A stretch of 64,000 bases of DNA. Origin: Rhodopirellula baltica (GTDB lineage: Bacteria > Planctomycetota > Planctomycetia > Pirellulales > Pirellulaceae). The DNA lies in contig PPHI01000001.1 in the NCBI GenBank assembly GCA_002901265.1, forward strand, positions 248,001 to 312,000. Direction: 5' to 3'. Shown here piece by piece: positions 1-9,544 of this stretch. The notes beneath the pieces are model-generated. The model was not told the DNA's origin. It saw only the letters and a program-made list of their open reading frames with translations, and ran no database searches. Numbering within the stretch: the stretch's first letter is position 1; each line of letters opens with the position of its first letter. The translations under genes and the position numbers were made by a program.

Positions 1-733
1 GGATCGATGCCCAGTCCGGCTCACAGCGTCCGCCGTAGCAGCAACCGTTCATCAGGCATCCCATTCGCCCGAAGAACAGCCCTAAAAACAAACAGGGGAC
101 GATCGCATCTCCGAACTTCAGCAACGGCAATCGATGTCGATAATTGAATGCCAGGAACGCCAGGAATCCGCCGATGAACGCGCCGTAAACCACTAAGCCG
201 CCTTCGGTAAAGGCGAGCATGTTGCGGATGGTTTCGCCAGTGGTTTTGCCGATAAAGGTTTCACGATACTGGATCACGAAAAATATCCGTGCGCCAGCGA
301 TCCCGCCAATGAACACCCATGGCGCGAGCGAATAGACCAAATCCGGGTTCAAGCCAGCCCGCCGGACACGTACCGATGCCAGCGAAATCGAAGCGATCAA
401 GGCGATCACTAGAAAGAACCCGTATCCGCGGATCGGCAGGCCAACCGGTTCGCCGACGGCATTCAAAATTTCGACTCGCGGCAAAATGAAGACCGCGATC
501 GCGGCGACGGCTCCCCAAAACGGAGCCTCCGCCATCAAAACAGTTTGGACGCTGGGTGGCCCCTCTGTTGAGGCGCCGCTACCGCCGGCTGCGCGTGTGT
601 ACTTCGCGTATTGCGTCGCGGCCCAACCCAAGCGAATGCAAAACAGGACCGCCAAGACCACCAGTGCCCAGCCCAGTCCGAATACTGGCAACGGCCCCAA
701 TTCATGAGGAATCAGAAAGAGCGTTCGTTGCAT
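1..733 (-). CDS. lgt: Prolipoprotein diacylglyceryl transferase, 3' end beyond window
   Basis: Lgt moves a diacylglyceryl group from phosphatidylglycerol to the lipobox cysteine of prolipoproteins in the inner membrane. Reading the minus strand from the ATG at 733 gives 244 residues that run off the left edge, so the C-terminus is missing. Family hallmarks are visible: R-G-Y-G at about 102-105, G-G-L-V-V-Y-G at 178-184 and R-M-G-C-L-M-N-G-C-C-Y-G at 223-234, with several hydrophobic membrane segments. A Gly/Ser/Thr-rich loop at about 43-62 lengthens the N-terminal part. It is divergent from the secreted-protein gene at 940. Its substrates probably include the lipoproteins coded elsewhere in this window. 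Confidence 0.93.
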   Translation of the reverse strand, partial: MQRTLFLIPHELGPLPVFGLGWALVVLAVLFCIRLGWAATQYAKYTRAAGGSGASTEGPPSVQTVLMAEAPFWGAVAAIAVFILPRVEILNAVGEPVGLPIRGYGFFLVIALIASISLASVRVRRAGLNPDLVYSLAPWVFIGGIAGARIFFVIQYRETFIGKTTGETIRNMLAFTEGGLVVYGAFIGGFLAFLAFNYRHRLPLLKFGDAIVPCLFLGLFFGRMGCLMNGCCYGGRCEPDWASI

Positions 734-811
734 GGACGGAAGCAGGGCTGAGGAAAGGACGTAGACGGAGACAAATTCGGCTCCGGTGCCGACGTTGTAT
801 CATGGTCAAAC

Positions 812-904
812 ATGAAGGTTTTGGCTGCCCAGACCGGTTCGCAGGGATTGGTCTGGACCGCCGTAGGCGTCCTTTTCTACGCTTGCTGGCACATCGAAGT
901 CTAG
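812..904 (+). CDS. Possible 30-residue membrane miniprotein
   Basis: A short open frame from the ATG at 812 to the TAG at 904 lies in the gap between divergent lgt and the gene at 940. Its second half is strongly hydrophobic (L-V-W-T-A-V-G-V-L-F-Y-A-C-W), as in a single-pass small membrane protein. There is no clear ribosome binding site and no recognised family, so it may be chance. Confidence 0.2.
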   Translation: MKVLAAQTGSQGLVWTAVGVLFYACWHIEV

Positions 905-939
905 GTCTAGTTGTCCTTCCCACCCGCGACTCGGAAAGC

Positions 940-1743
940 ATGGATCGCAAACCAGCCCAATCGACGAGCCTTTGGATCTCCGCCGTCTTTGCCATAATGA
1001 CCGTTTGTCTGGCGAATCCGCAGGCAACTGCTGTTGAAGCTCACCTCGAGTCGCTCCCCGAGGGGGCTACGAAATCAGACGACGCGTTCCAGGTTACCAT
1101 CGAGATCTCCGAGATCGTTGACGGCAAACCGGTTCCGGTCGATCGGCACTTGATTCTGTTCAAAGACCAGCGCGCGTATGACTTTTCGCTTGTTCAACCG
1201 ATGGACATCACCGTCGTCGATTGGGCCACTTCTCAAATGACCGTGTTATCGCGACAGAAAAATCTGCAAAGTTCGATGCCGATGAAGAAGGTCAACGAGT
1301 CAGTCGCTCAGCTGCGGGTGTACGCCAAGAAAAACCAACTGGAAGATCAACTCGGTATCAACGCCCAACCGCTGCGAAACGATGACCAGTCGACCGAGCT
1401 GACTTTTGGCGACTACCACTACAACGTCAAGTCGGTCGCCGCGCCGTCGCCCAGTCAGGCTGCTCGTTTCGCACAGTTCACCAACGCTGTGGCCCGATTA
1501 AACCTGGCACGGCACCGTGGCGCACCTCCGTTCGCTCGTATGTCGCTGGGCAACGAATTGGCAGCACATGGCCAACTGCCGCAGACGATGCATTTGACGA
1601 TCGAATCGGACGGCAACACACGAATGCTCGTTTCTCAGTACGCCATCAAAGAATCGCTCAGCCCCGAAGCGGAAGACCGAATCAATAAAGTGTCAAGCAT
1701 GCTGATGCTGTACCGCGATGTCCCAATGTCGGATGTCCGCTAG
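940..1743 (+). CDS. Secreted protein of unknown function
   Basis: This 267-residue protein has an N-terminal signal peptide (hydrophobic stretch at about residues 10-30, ending near A-T-A-V-E-A). I recognise no family. The mature part is soluble, with no further membrane segments and a central region rich in K, Q and N. I chose the ATG at 940 because it places the signal peptide at the N-terminus; the open frame continues upstream to 556 but that extension is Arg-rich and looks non-coding. The frame closes at TAG 1743. It is divergent from lgt and probably monocistronic. Confidence 0.75.
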   Translation: MDRKPAQSTSLWISAVFAIMTVCLANPQATAVEAHLESLPEGATKSDDAFQVTIEISEIVDGKPVPVDRHLILFKDQRAYDFSLVQPMDITVVDWATSQMTVLSRQKNLQSSMPMKKVNESVAQLRVYAKKNQLEDQLGINAQPLRNDDQSTELTFGDYHYNVKSVAAPSPSQAARFAQFTNAVARLNLARHRGAPPFARMSLGNELAAHGQLPQTMHLTIESDGNTRMLVSQYAIKESLSPEAEDRINKVSSMLMLYRDVPMSDVR

Positions 1744-1870
1744 CTAATGTCGGCTTTCCGCTAGATTTGCCCCCCACAAAAAGATCGTCGTCCCCCCATT
1801 GCTTGCACTTGGGCATCGCGTACGCTACAACGGAACCACCCGTGAGGCGAAGTGTCCAAACGTCATCTAA

Positions 1871-2017
1871 GAATTCGCAGCAAGTATTGAGGTCTTCGAT
1901 GTGGAATCAGCAGGAAACGGTCGATGCCGGATCGAGTTCTACCCGAGCCACTATTTCCGGGCGAGCAATCTGGCAATGGAGCGGCACGCAATGGGAATTG
2001 CGAACGCTTCAAAGTAA
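1871..2017 (+). other. Possible coding remnant in the 1744-2116 gap
   Basis: The 373-base gap before the glycosyltransferase holds no complete gene. One frame, open from 1871 to the TAA at 2015-2017, reads like real protein (I-E-V-F-D-V-E-S-A-G-N-G-R-C-R, then Y-F-R-A-S-N-L-A-M-E-R-H-A-M). It has no usable start codon after the TAA at 1868. It could be the end of a decayed gene or a gene broken by a base error. I could not assign a family. Confidence 0.2.
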
Positions 2018-2116
2018 AAACAATGGCGTTGCGGGCGAGCCTCCGTCGTTGCCCGGCCGGTTCATCGGTCAGCTTCGCGCGACTCCTTGCGTCGAACCTG
2101 CGACCAACTGAAGTTG

Positions 2117-3936
2117 ATGGATGATCTTGGTTGCCCTTTTCGCAAGGGCATCCGTCTTTCGAAAGAGGGGGAAGTGGCTGAATGTCACTTCGCCGCGCGT
2201 TTAACTGGCGCGTCTCCTGAACTCTGTCTCGTCCATCGTAGCGCGTGTGACGTTTGCGCCGAAGGTGCGCCGCTAAGTCCGCTATCGGTTAACCCGGTCA
2301 TGCCTTCGATCATCTTGGAGGCTTGCCAGTCGGTTGACGACGCGGTGCCGATCGATGACTCGGTGCAATCGTCTGCCATTCCGGACTTTTTGCGTGCTTG
2401 GGCAGAAGCGACCATCACGAAAGATGGCGTCGAAGCCACGGTGTCGACCGCTTTCGCCTGCGACGTGATTATCGATGCCAGATTCGTCGATCAGGTGATG
2501 CCACTGCGTCGAGCGATCAATTCGGTACTCGTTGAACCCCAGACGCATGTCACATTGCACGTTGTCTTGCCATCGGAGGCAGGCCAACGAGTTGATCTGG
2601 GGCAACAAGCGGGAACGCTCTTCCGGCGTCCAAATTTGAAGTGCTATTGGTGCGACGAAGAGACGTTGCCGCAGGTGCTCAACCGTATTGTGGCGGCTGC
2701 CCAGTCTCAGACGATCACATTTCTAGACGCATCAAGCGTGTTCCTGCCCAAGGGGCTGAAACAAACATTACATGCCCTTAATACGACGGGGGCCGAATTG
2801 GTGTTTGCACGCACTGAATCGGATCATTGTCTTGGGGCACAGAAGGAGACGCTTGAGACCGCTGTTTCAGCGATGGCGGTTCGCCTGGCGTCGATCGCCG
2901 ACCTTGGTCATTTCGATCAAGCTTGCGGTGAAGATTGTATTTCGGAAATTTGTCGACGTGCACTTATGGAAGCACGCCCGATTCACTTTGCCGACCACAC
3001 CATGACAAGGATCGAACATGGATCGGTTGAGCCTGCATTTGTCCGTTCCGGTGGGATATCCAGTGAGCCCACGCAGGCCCTTCGACGGGCAAGTGTGCGA
3101 TTGGTCCGTGATCGAGTGCAGTGCGATGTTGTTGTGCCGTTTCGTGATGGGACAGATTTTGCCATCGAGGCGATTGAGAGTGTTCTCGCCCAGGCAGACG
3201 CAGACTTGACAATTCACGTGATCGACGATGCCAGTCGACATTCCGTTGCGGCACTCTTTGAACGCTATCGTGAGTCAACGAAGGTGCGATTGTATTCCAA
3301 CCTGACAAATCTTGGTCCGTTCGCGACCTTCAACAATATCATTGAATTCGCTAGCTCGCCATTTATCGCAGTTCAGGACGCAGACGATATCAGTTTGCCC
3401 CATCGCATTGCTCACTCTGTTTCTCTGATGCAGCAAAGCAAGGCGGACCTCTTCGCCGGCGCGACAGAATTGTTTGGGGACTCGGTCATTGCCTCCGATA
3501 TCTGCCATCGGCGGCTAACGCTGGACGGAGAAAACAATATCCCGGTCCGCCGTTCAAGATATGCATGTAAAAACACACGTGGGTATTTTGTTGAAAACCC
3601 GACCTTGGTGGTCCGACGCGATGCATTTATCGCTCTCGGCGCTACGCCGATTTTGGGGAGCGAAATCGCAACCGAACCGGTATCGACACCGACCTGCAAC
3701 TGCGTGCCCACTATGCAAGATTCGCATTTGCCGTGACCAACGACGTGGTCGTGCGATATCGCTGCCACAGCGTTTCGGCGACACAGCATCATGCGTCCAA
3801 AATTGGGTCACAGGCGAATCGTGAAGCTGCCGAAGAAGTCCGCCGTCGGCTGAAACTCTACGCTCAAGGTTCGTTCAATCCCAAGTGGTTCGGCGCAATC
3901 GGTCAATATCGCGGACAGACTCGGCCGCTTGAGTGA
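2117..3936 (+). CDS. Tandem family-2-like glycosyltransferase, frame broken near 3641
   Basis: The reading frame runs 2117-3736, but the true C-terminus lies in another frame ending at 3936. Inserting one G at about 3641 (GGCGCTACG to GGCGGCTACG) restores a continuous protein of about 606 residues that passes through G-I-D-T-D-L-Q-L-R-A-H-Y and ends R-P-L-E. The second half is a GT-A fold of family 2: V-V-V-P-F-R-D-G-T-D near its start and the D-x-D-like V-Q-D-A-D-D. The first half resembles a second, degenerate GT-A domain. The N-terminus has several Cys residues in C-x2-C and C-x(n)-H contexts, perhaps metal-binding. The start could be 2087, 2117 or 2300; 2117 keeps the Cys-rich segment. 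Donor and acceptor are unknown. Confidence 0.7.
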
Positions 3937-3993
3937 ATCGATTTTGTCGGTTGATCGACGATCGTCAACGGACGTGCAAACGCCGTTTTTCTC

Positions 3994-4023
3994 TTGGACG
4001 ATTCTGTAGCGATCTCCTATACT
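3994..4023 (+). promoter_or_regulatory. Sigma-70-like promoter of the metal-efflux operon
   Basis: TTGGAC at 3994-3999 and TATACT at 4018-4023 are separated by 18 bp, close to the -35/-10 consensus. Transcription would begin near 4030, about 25 bases before the TTG start at 4055. The palindrome GACGATCGTC lies just upstream in the 3950-3966 region and could be an operator. No regulator gene is adjacent. Confidence 0.5.
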
Positions 4024-4054
4024 CCGGAAACGCCATCCACAAGGAACCTGAGTT

Positions 4055-4519
4055 TTGAACCGCCTAGTCGTCATCGCACTGCTGCCATTTTTGATCGTGG
4101 GAAATGCGCTCGCGCATTCTCATCACGATCACTTTGGTGACGGAAAGCAGTCTGAGCGACCGCATGTTCATTTCCATGGTCACGATCATGGGGCTCATCG
4201 CAATCATGAAGGGCACAATGCTGTAACGCATTCCCATCATGAAAAATCGAGTACGACCCATGCGAAGCAACATGGTGCGGCGGATCGGGATTCACTCGTC
4301 TCAGTCGATCATTCTGCCGAGATCGCGTATTTCCCCGCCTCGACAGAAAACGGTCTGCTGTGTCCGCAATTGATCGAAACGTTGCCGCTGTGTGACCGAG
4401 CGGTGGCAGAGGACGACAGCTTTCCTGAGCGAAATTCCTCTGGTTCTCGATCGGAATTGTCGATGCGCGTCACCGGTGCGCGCACGCTGTTTCTTCTCCA
4501 CTCATCGCTACGGCTTTAA
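4055..4519 (+). CDS. Secreted histidine-rich metal-binding protein
   Basis: This 154-residue protein starts at a TTG preceded by AAGGA. A signal peptide (hydrophobic V-V-I-A-L-L-P-F-L-I-V-G, cleavage near A-L-A-H) is followed by a His-rich stretch of about 60 residues with many H-x-H and H-H pairs. The rest includes two Cys and a hydrophobic C-terminus. It is the first gene of the RND efflux operon. By composition and position it probably binds or buffers divalent metal (Zn, Co, Ni or Cu) outside the inner membrane. No named family is assigned; the role is inference. Confidence 0.7.
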   Translation: MNRLVVIALLPFLIVGNALAHSHHDHFGDGKQSERPHVHFHGHDHGAHRNHEGHNAVTHSHHEKSSTTHAKQHGAADRDSLVSVDHSAEIAYFPASTENGLLCPQLIETLPLCDRAVAEDDSFPERNSSGSRSELSMRVTGARTLFLLHSSLRL

Positions 4520-4673
4520 CCTCTTGCGCGAGCTTTCAAACTCGCTCGCTCTCTAGTCGTCTGGCGTCTCTTTGTCCCGGTTCGCGTCCGTCGTTTCGGT
4601 CGCGCGTCTCCACATTTCGTTTGATCAGATACCGAAGTCGACGTTGACTTCTGGCAAACTGAAGAGTGACCGT

Positions 4674-6065
4674 ATGCATTCACACAATCGCTTCCGATGG
4701 TTGGCTGGTCCAGGCATCGTGATCGCCTGTCTTGGACTGCTCTGGGTGTTCCGACATCAACTCATTCCAAGTGATGCCGAGAGTAACGACGTCGAAAAAA
4801 CATCGAAGGTTTCGGAGGAGGAATCACAGGTCTTAGAGCTATCGACTCAAGCTCGCCAGAATCTTGGATTGGTTTCTAAGCCAATGAAGCCGACCGAATA
4901 TTGGCGGAACGTAACAATCCCAGGTGTCGTGCAAGATCGTCCGGGGGTCTCAGATCGTGGTGTCACATCGCCAGCAGTTGGCGTCGTTTCGAAAATTCAC
5001 GTTTACCCAGGTGACACAGTGCGACCCGGCGAACCGCTCGTCACGTTGCAATTGTTCAGCGAGTATTTGCAGGCGACGCAGACACGGTTGTTCCAAGCGG
5101 TGCAGGAAATTTCGCTTGTTCAAGCAGAATTAGAGCGGGTCTCAGGCTTGGCGGATTCGGGAGGTGTTTCGGGGAGTCGATTGATCGAACTTCGAAACGA
5201 AATCAAGCGGCAAAAAATCCAATCAGAAGCAGCTCGGCAAGAGTTGCTTACACGCGGCTTGAGTCCTGATCAGATCGGCATGATTGAATCAGGGGCGTTT
5301 GTATCAACCATCGAAATCGTCACGCCAACTGTGCGATTACTAGGCGGCACACCAAACCAGTCCGCCGCAGAGGCTGATGGGACAGAATCAGACATGGCTT
5401 TCGAGGCTCAGCAACTGTTGGTCGAATTGGGACAGACTGTCCAAGCGGGGCAGGTGCTTGCCAACCTTTCCAATCACCGTTCGCTATATGTCGTTGGACA
5501 TGCCTTCAAGCGTGAAGCGGGCTACCTGGAGAATGTCGCGCAGCAAGGGCGTCCGGTTGAAATTGAATTTGCCGATGACTCCACCGACCATTGGCCTGAC
5601 ATCGATCAGGCGTTCACGATTCGGCACCTCTCGAATTCTATTGATTTCGAGAGTCGAACGTTCGATTGTTTTATCCCTTTGACGAACCAAGTTAGAAGCT
5701 ATCAGCGTGACGACGAAACGTTTTTCGTTTGGCGATATCAACCGGGGCAACGGGCTCGATTGCATGTCCCCGTCGAGAAGCTTGAAAACGTTTTTGTATT
5801 CCCCATTGCCGGGGTCGTCAGCGAAGGTCCGGAATCGTTTGTGTTTCGACAAAACGGGGACCTCTTCAATCGTACGTCTGTGCGCATATTGCACCGAGAC
5901 CGACGCTACGCGGTGATCGCGAACGACGGCAGCATTACCCCGTCAGCCTACTACGCTCAAAATGCGGCCGCGTCGCTGAACCGAGTACTGAAATCACAAT
6001 CCGCCAGTGGTGAGCAACCCGGATTACATGTTCATCCCGATGGTACGGCTCACGCCGCCCACTGA
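4674..6065 (+). CDS. Efflux RND periplasmic adaptor (CusB/CzcB type)
   Basis: This is the membrane-fusion protein of a tripartite heavy-metal pump, 463 residues from the ATG at 4674. The open frame reaches back to 4572, but that extension lacks a signal. Residues 10-28 form an N-terminal membrane anchor. A lipoyl-like half follows (G-V-V-S-K-I-H-V-Y-P-G-D-T-V), then a helical hairpin rich in E, Q and R at about 125-205, then the second lipoyl half and a beta-barrel domain. The C-terminus is His-rich (H-V-H-P-D-G-T-A-H-A-A-H), typical of metal-specific members. It lies 14 bases upstream of the pump gene. Confidence 0.88.
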   Translation: MHSHNRFRWLAGPGIVIACLGLLWVFRHQLIPSDAESNDVEKTSKVSEEESQVLELSTQARQNLGLVSKPMKPTEYWRNVTIPGVVQDRPGVSDRGVTSPAVGVVSKIHVYPGDTVRPGEPLVTLQLFSEYLQATQTRLFQAVQEISLVQAELERVSGLADSGGVSGSRLIELRNEIKRQKIQSEAARQELLTRGLSPDQIGMIESGAFVSTIEIVTPTVRLLGGTPNQSAAEADGTESDMAFEAQQLLVELGQTVQAGQVLANLSNHRSLYVVGHAFKREAGYLENVAQQGRPVEIEFADDSTDHWPDIDQAFTIRHLSNSIDFESRTFDCFIPLTNQVRSYQRDDETFFVWRYQPGQRARLHVPVEKLENVFVFPIAGVVSEGPESFVFRQNGDLFNRTSVRILHRDRRYAVIANDGSITPSAYYAQNAAASLNRVLKSQSASGEQPGLHVHPDGTAHAAH

Positions 6066-6079
6066 CCGAGACGCTGCTG

Positions 6080-9000
6080 ATGTTAGACAAAATCATTAAG
6101 TGGTCGCTGCATTATCGAATGCTGGTGGTGATTACCAGTTTGGTGACGCTGGTCTATGGCACGTACCTTGCGACCCAATTGCCAATCGACGTGTTCCCCG
6201 ATCTCGATCGCCCACGAGTGGTGGTCATCACCGAAGCACCGGGGTTGGCGACCGAAGAGGTCGAAACGTTGGTAACGCAACCGATCGAAATTGCGTTGAT
6301 GGGTGCCAATGGTGTTCAGGCCGTGCGCAGTCAAACCACAGCCGGTTTGAATGTGATCTTTATCGAGTTTGATTGGAACACTCAGATCCGCGCGGCTCGC
6401 CAAACGGTCAGTGAGCGACTCAACACACTCGCCGGAGTTTTGCCGGCGGGCATTCGTCCCCAGATGACACCTCCTTCATCGATCATGGGACAGATCGTTG
6501 TAGCGGGAATCTATCGACAAGCGGGACCCAGCGGAGGCGTGCTTTCTCCTGTCGGTACAAGCGGACTAGTTGCAGAACTTTACTTCGATGAAAAAACGCC
6601 GACGGTGAAGGTGTGGTCTGCTGTCGATCGGCATGACTTCGCGACCTGGACGCCGGTCGAGTATCAAGCGTTAGAGTGGGTTTCGCAACCCGCTTCATCC
6701 GAAAGCGAAGGTCCGGTCGGAACAGCAATCGTCGAATTAGCCGGAGAGACTTACCAGACGAGTTTTCTAAGTCGTTCTGAGCAACAGATGGACTTGCGGA
6801 CAATCGCGGATTGGGTCATTCGACCGAGATTGCTGAAGGTCACCGGCGTCGCAGAAGTGTTTATGCTTGGCGGTGATCGGAAGCAGTATCAAATATTGCT
6901 CGACCCGACGGCGTTGCTCGAATACGACGTCACGGTGCAAGACGTCCAGCGATCATTGCGTGAGAGCAACATCAATACCAGCGGCGGATTCGCAATCACG
7001 GGGGAAACGGAGCGTCCGATTCGTGTACTCGGTCGACTCGGAAGTGAAACCGGTGACATTCTTCGTGACTTGAAAAAGATCGCGATCGCGAAGCGTCCCA
7101 AACGCACGGTCCTTTTGGAGCAAGTTGCCAGTGTTCAAGAAGGTCCCGAGCTTAAACGCGGCGATGGCAGTGTGAATGGTGAAGGCGGCATCGTCTTCAC
7201 GGTCGTCAAGCAACCACACGTCGACACACGCAAATTGACCGATGATGTCGCACAGGCATTCCGAGAGGTCGAGTCGACTTTGCCAGCCGACATCATTGTG
7301 AACTCGGAACTCTTTCGCTTGAAGAACTTCATCGATCGGGGCATTTTCAATGTGGCCGAAGCGTTGGTCATCGGAGCGACGTTGGTCATTGTTGTGTTGT
7401 TCGTGTTCTTGCTGAATTTCCGGACGACGTTTATTACGCTGACCGCAATTCCGTTGTCATTGGTCATGACGACACTGGTATTCCGCGTGATCGGTTGGCT
7501 GACAAACAGCGAACTGACCATCAACGTGATGACGTTGGGTGGAATCGCGGTTGCGATGGGTGAACTCGTTGATGACGCAATTGTCGATGTCGAAAATATC
7601 TTCCGCCGGTTAAAGGAGAATCATTCCCGAGAACAGCCGCTCCCGGCGATCCAAGTGGTCTACGAGGCGAGTCGGGAAATCCGCAGTTCGATCTTGTTTG
7701 GAACGGGCGTCGTTATTTTGGTGTTTCTTCCGCTGTTCGCCCTTTCGGGGATCGAAGGCCGGTTGTTTGCACCGCTTGGGTTTGCCTACATCGTTTCCAT
7801 CCTCGCGTCCTTTGCAATTTCACTGACGGTTACACCTGTCCTGTCGCTGTATCTGTTGCCCAATGCGCCAGCGGCACGACACGGAAACGATGGAACGTTG
7901 TTGCGTTTCCTGAAATCACTTGCCACGCCATTGATCCGTTTCAGCATGACATTCCCCAACACGTTGCTGACATTGACTTGGTTCGGCGTGGGAATCGCGA
8001 TTTTTCAACTGTCGACGTTGGGCAGGAACTTTTTACCGCCATTCGATGAAGGCAGCGTCCAAGTTAACGTGACTCTGCCGCCTGGTTCCTCGCTTCAAGC
8101 CTCGAACTTGGTTTCCGAATCGATCGATGACGTTTTTAAGTCGATGCAAAAATCGCCTGAAAACCCGAGTGGCGAAATACTCAGTTTCGTTCGTCGGACA
8201 GGTCGAGCGGAGATGGATGAACATGCTGCGCCTGTCAATTTCGGTGAATACATTTTGAGTATGAATCCGGAATCAGAACAGGACAGAGATTCCTTGCTTG
8301 CCGAATTGCTCGGACGGATCAAATCAGAAGCTCCCGGCGTGGACGTTGAGGTCGAACAACCACTCGCCCACTTGATCAGCCACATGGTATCCGGCGTCTA
8401 CGCACAAATTGCGATCAAGATTAACGGGGATGATTTGGATACGTTGATCGCATTGGCCAATCGAGTCGAAGCATCGATCGGCGACGTTGACGGGATTACT
8501 CCGCCAATCGTTGAACCGGTCCGGATGACACCGGAACTTCACATCGAGCTTCGCGGCGACGATCTCGCGCTCTATGGGTTGACCCGGCAGTATGTTGCGG
8601 ACGTTTTGCAAACGGCATTGCAAGGCGAAATCGTTTCGGAAGTTCTGGTCGGTCAGCGGCGATTTGATTTGCTGATCCGGATGGAAGAGGCGTATCGCAC
8701 CGACTACGCCAACCTTGGCAGGTTGAGAATCGATCTGCCGCACGCCTCTGGGGATTCCGAGCGAGGGCAGATCGAACTCCGAGACGTCGCAACACTCTCT
8801 GAAGGGACTGGGCCAAACTCCGTCAATCGCGAAAACGCCCGACGTCGGATTGTAATTCGTTGCAATACACAAGGTCGGGACTTGGCGAGTGCCGTGCAAG
8901 AAATTCAATCACGAGTCGAGACCCAAGTCCAATTGCCCGTCGGCTACTACGTCGAATATGCGGGACAATTCGAAAGCCAGCAAAATGCGACACGCATGAT

Positions 9001-9544
9001 TATTGCACTCGCCGGGGTCGCGGTTCTCGGCATGTTTGGCATCTTGATGATCTTGTTCCCCTCTATCCGAATTGTCCTGCAGATACTCAATGCCTTGCCA
9101 ACAGCATTTATTGGTGGTGTGTTGGCTTTGGTGGTGACAGGGCAAGACCTAACTGTCGCCAGTTTGGTCGGGTTCGTATCGCTTGGCGGAATTGCAGTCC
9201 GAAATGGGATTCTGCTCGTCACTCACTATTTTCACCTGATGCGAGAAGAACGCGAACCGTTTTCGCAAGCAATGATTATTCGCGGCAGCCTTGAACGATT
9301 GGCGCCCGTTTTGATGACAGCACTAACCGCCGGGATCGGATTGATTCCTCTTGTCGTCGGCGGTCAGGAACCCGGCAGAGAAATACTGTACCCGGTCGCG
9401 ACGGTCATCCTTGGCGGCCTTGTAACTTCCACGTTTTGTGAATTCCTGATTCATCCAGGACTGTTTTGGAAATTGAGTGGTCAAGATGCGAAACGCTTGG
9501 CCGAAACTGAAGATGCTGACTCGTTAAGAGGACTAGAACGTTGA
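6080..9544 (+). CDS. CusA/CzcA-family heavy-metal RND pump
   Basis: This 1154-residue inner-membrane proton/metal antiporter has the RND layout: TM1 (residues 12-32), a first periplasmic loop, TM2-6, a long TM6-7 amphipathic segment, a second periplasmic loop and TM8-12. The TM4 motif near residues 492-505 reads G-E-L-V-D-D-A-I-V-D-V-E-N. It keeps the CzcA-type Asp and Glu relay residues but lacks the leading D of D-F-G, so it is closer to CusA there. Residues about 143-232 form an insertion in the first porter loop that shorter CzcA/CusA proteins lack. Its stop overlaps the next start by four bases (TTGA). No outer-membrane factor gene is in the operon. Metal specificity cannot be read from sequence. 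Confidence 0.93.
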   Translation: MLDKIIKWSLHYRMLVVITSLVTLVYGTYLATQLPIDVFPDLDRPRVVVITEAPGLATEEVETLVTQPIEIALMGANGVQAVRSQTTAGLNVIFIEFDWNTQIRAARQTVSERLNTLAGVLPAGIRPQMTPPSSIMGQIVVAGIYRQAGPSGGVLSPVGTSGLVAELYFDEKTPTVKVWSAVDRHDFATWTPVEYQALEWVSQPASSESEGPVGTAIVELAGETYQTSFLSRSEQQMDLRTIADWVIRPRLLKVTGVAEVFMLGGDRKQYQILLDPTALLEYDVTVQDVQRSLRESNINTSGGFAITGETERPIRVLGRLGSETGDILRDLKKIAIAKRPKRTVLLEQVASVQEGPELKRGDGSVNGEGGIVFTVVKQPHVDTRKLTDDVAQAFREVESTLPADIIVNSELFRLKNFIDRGIFNVAEALVIGATLVIVVLFVFLLNFRTTFITLTAIPLSLVMTTLVFRVIGWLTNSELTINVMTLGGIAVAMGELVDDAIVDVENIFRRLKENHSREQPLPAIQVVYEASREIRSSILFGTGVVILVFLPLFALSGIEGRLFAPLGFAYIVSILASFAISLTVTPVLSLYLLPNAPAARHGNDGTLLRFLKSLATPLIRFSMTFPNTLLTLTWFGVGIAIFQLSTLGRNFLPPFDEGSVQVNVTLPPGSSLQASNLVSESIDDVFKSMQKSPENPSGEILSFVRRTGRAEMDEHAAPVNFGEYILSMNPESEQDRDSLLAELLGRIKSEAPGVDVEVEQPLAHLISHMVSGVYAQIAIKINGDDLDTLIALANRVEASIGDVDGITPPIVEPVRMTPELHIELRGDDLALYGLTRQYVADVLQTALQGEIVSEVLVGQRRFDLLIRMEEAYRTDYANLGRLRIDLPHASGDSERGQIELRDVATLSEGTGPNSVNRENARRRIVIRCNTQGRDLASAVQEIQSRVETQVQLPVGYYVEYAGQFESQQNATRMIIALAGVAVLGMFGILMILFPSIRIVLQILNALPTAFIGGVLALVVTGQDLTVASLVGFVSLGGIAVRNGILLVTHYFHLMREEREPFSQAMIIRGSLERLAPVLMTALTAGIGLIPLVVGGQEPGREILYPVATVILGGLVTSTFCEFLIHPGLFWKLSGQDAKRLAETEDADSLRGLER

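Noticed and set aside
556-939. Upstream extension of the gene at 940
   Set aside because: The translated stretch is Arg/Pro-rich, lies antisense to lgt and would bury the signal peptide.
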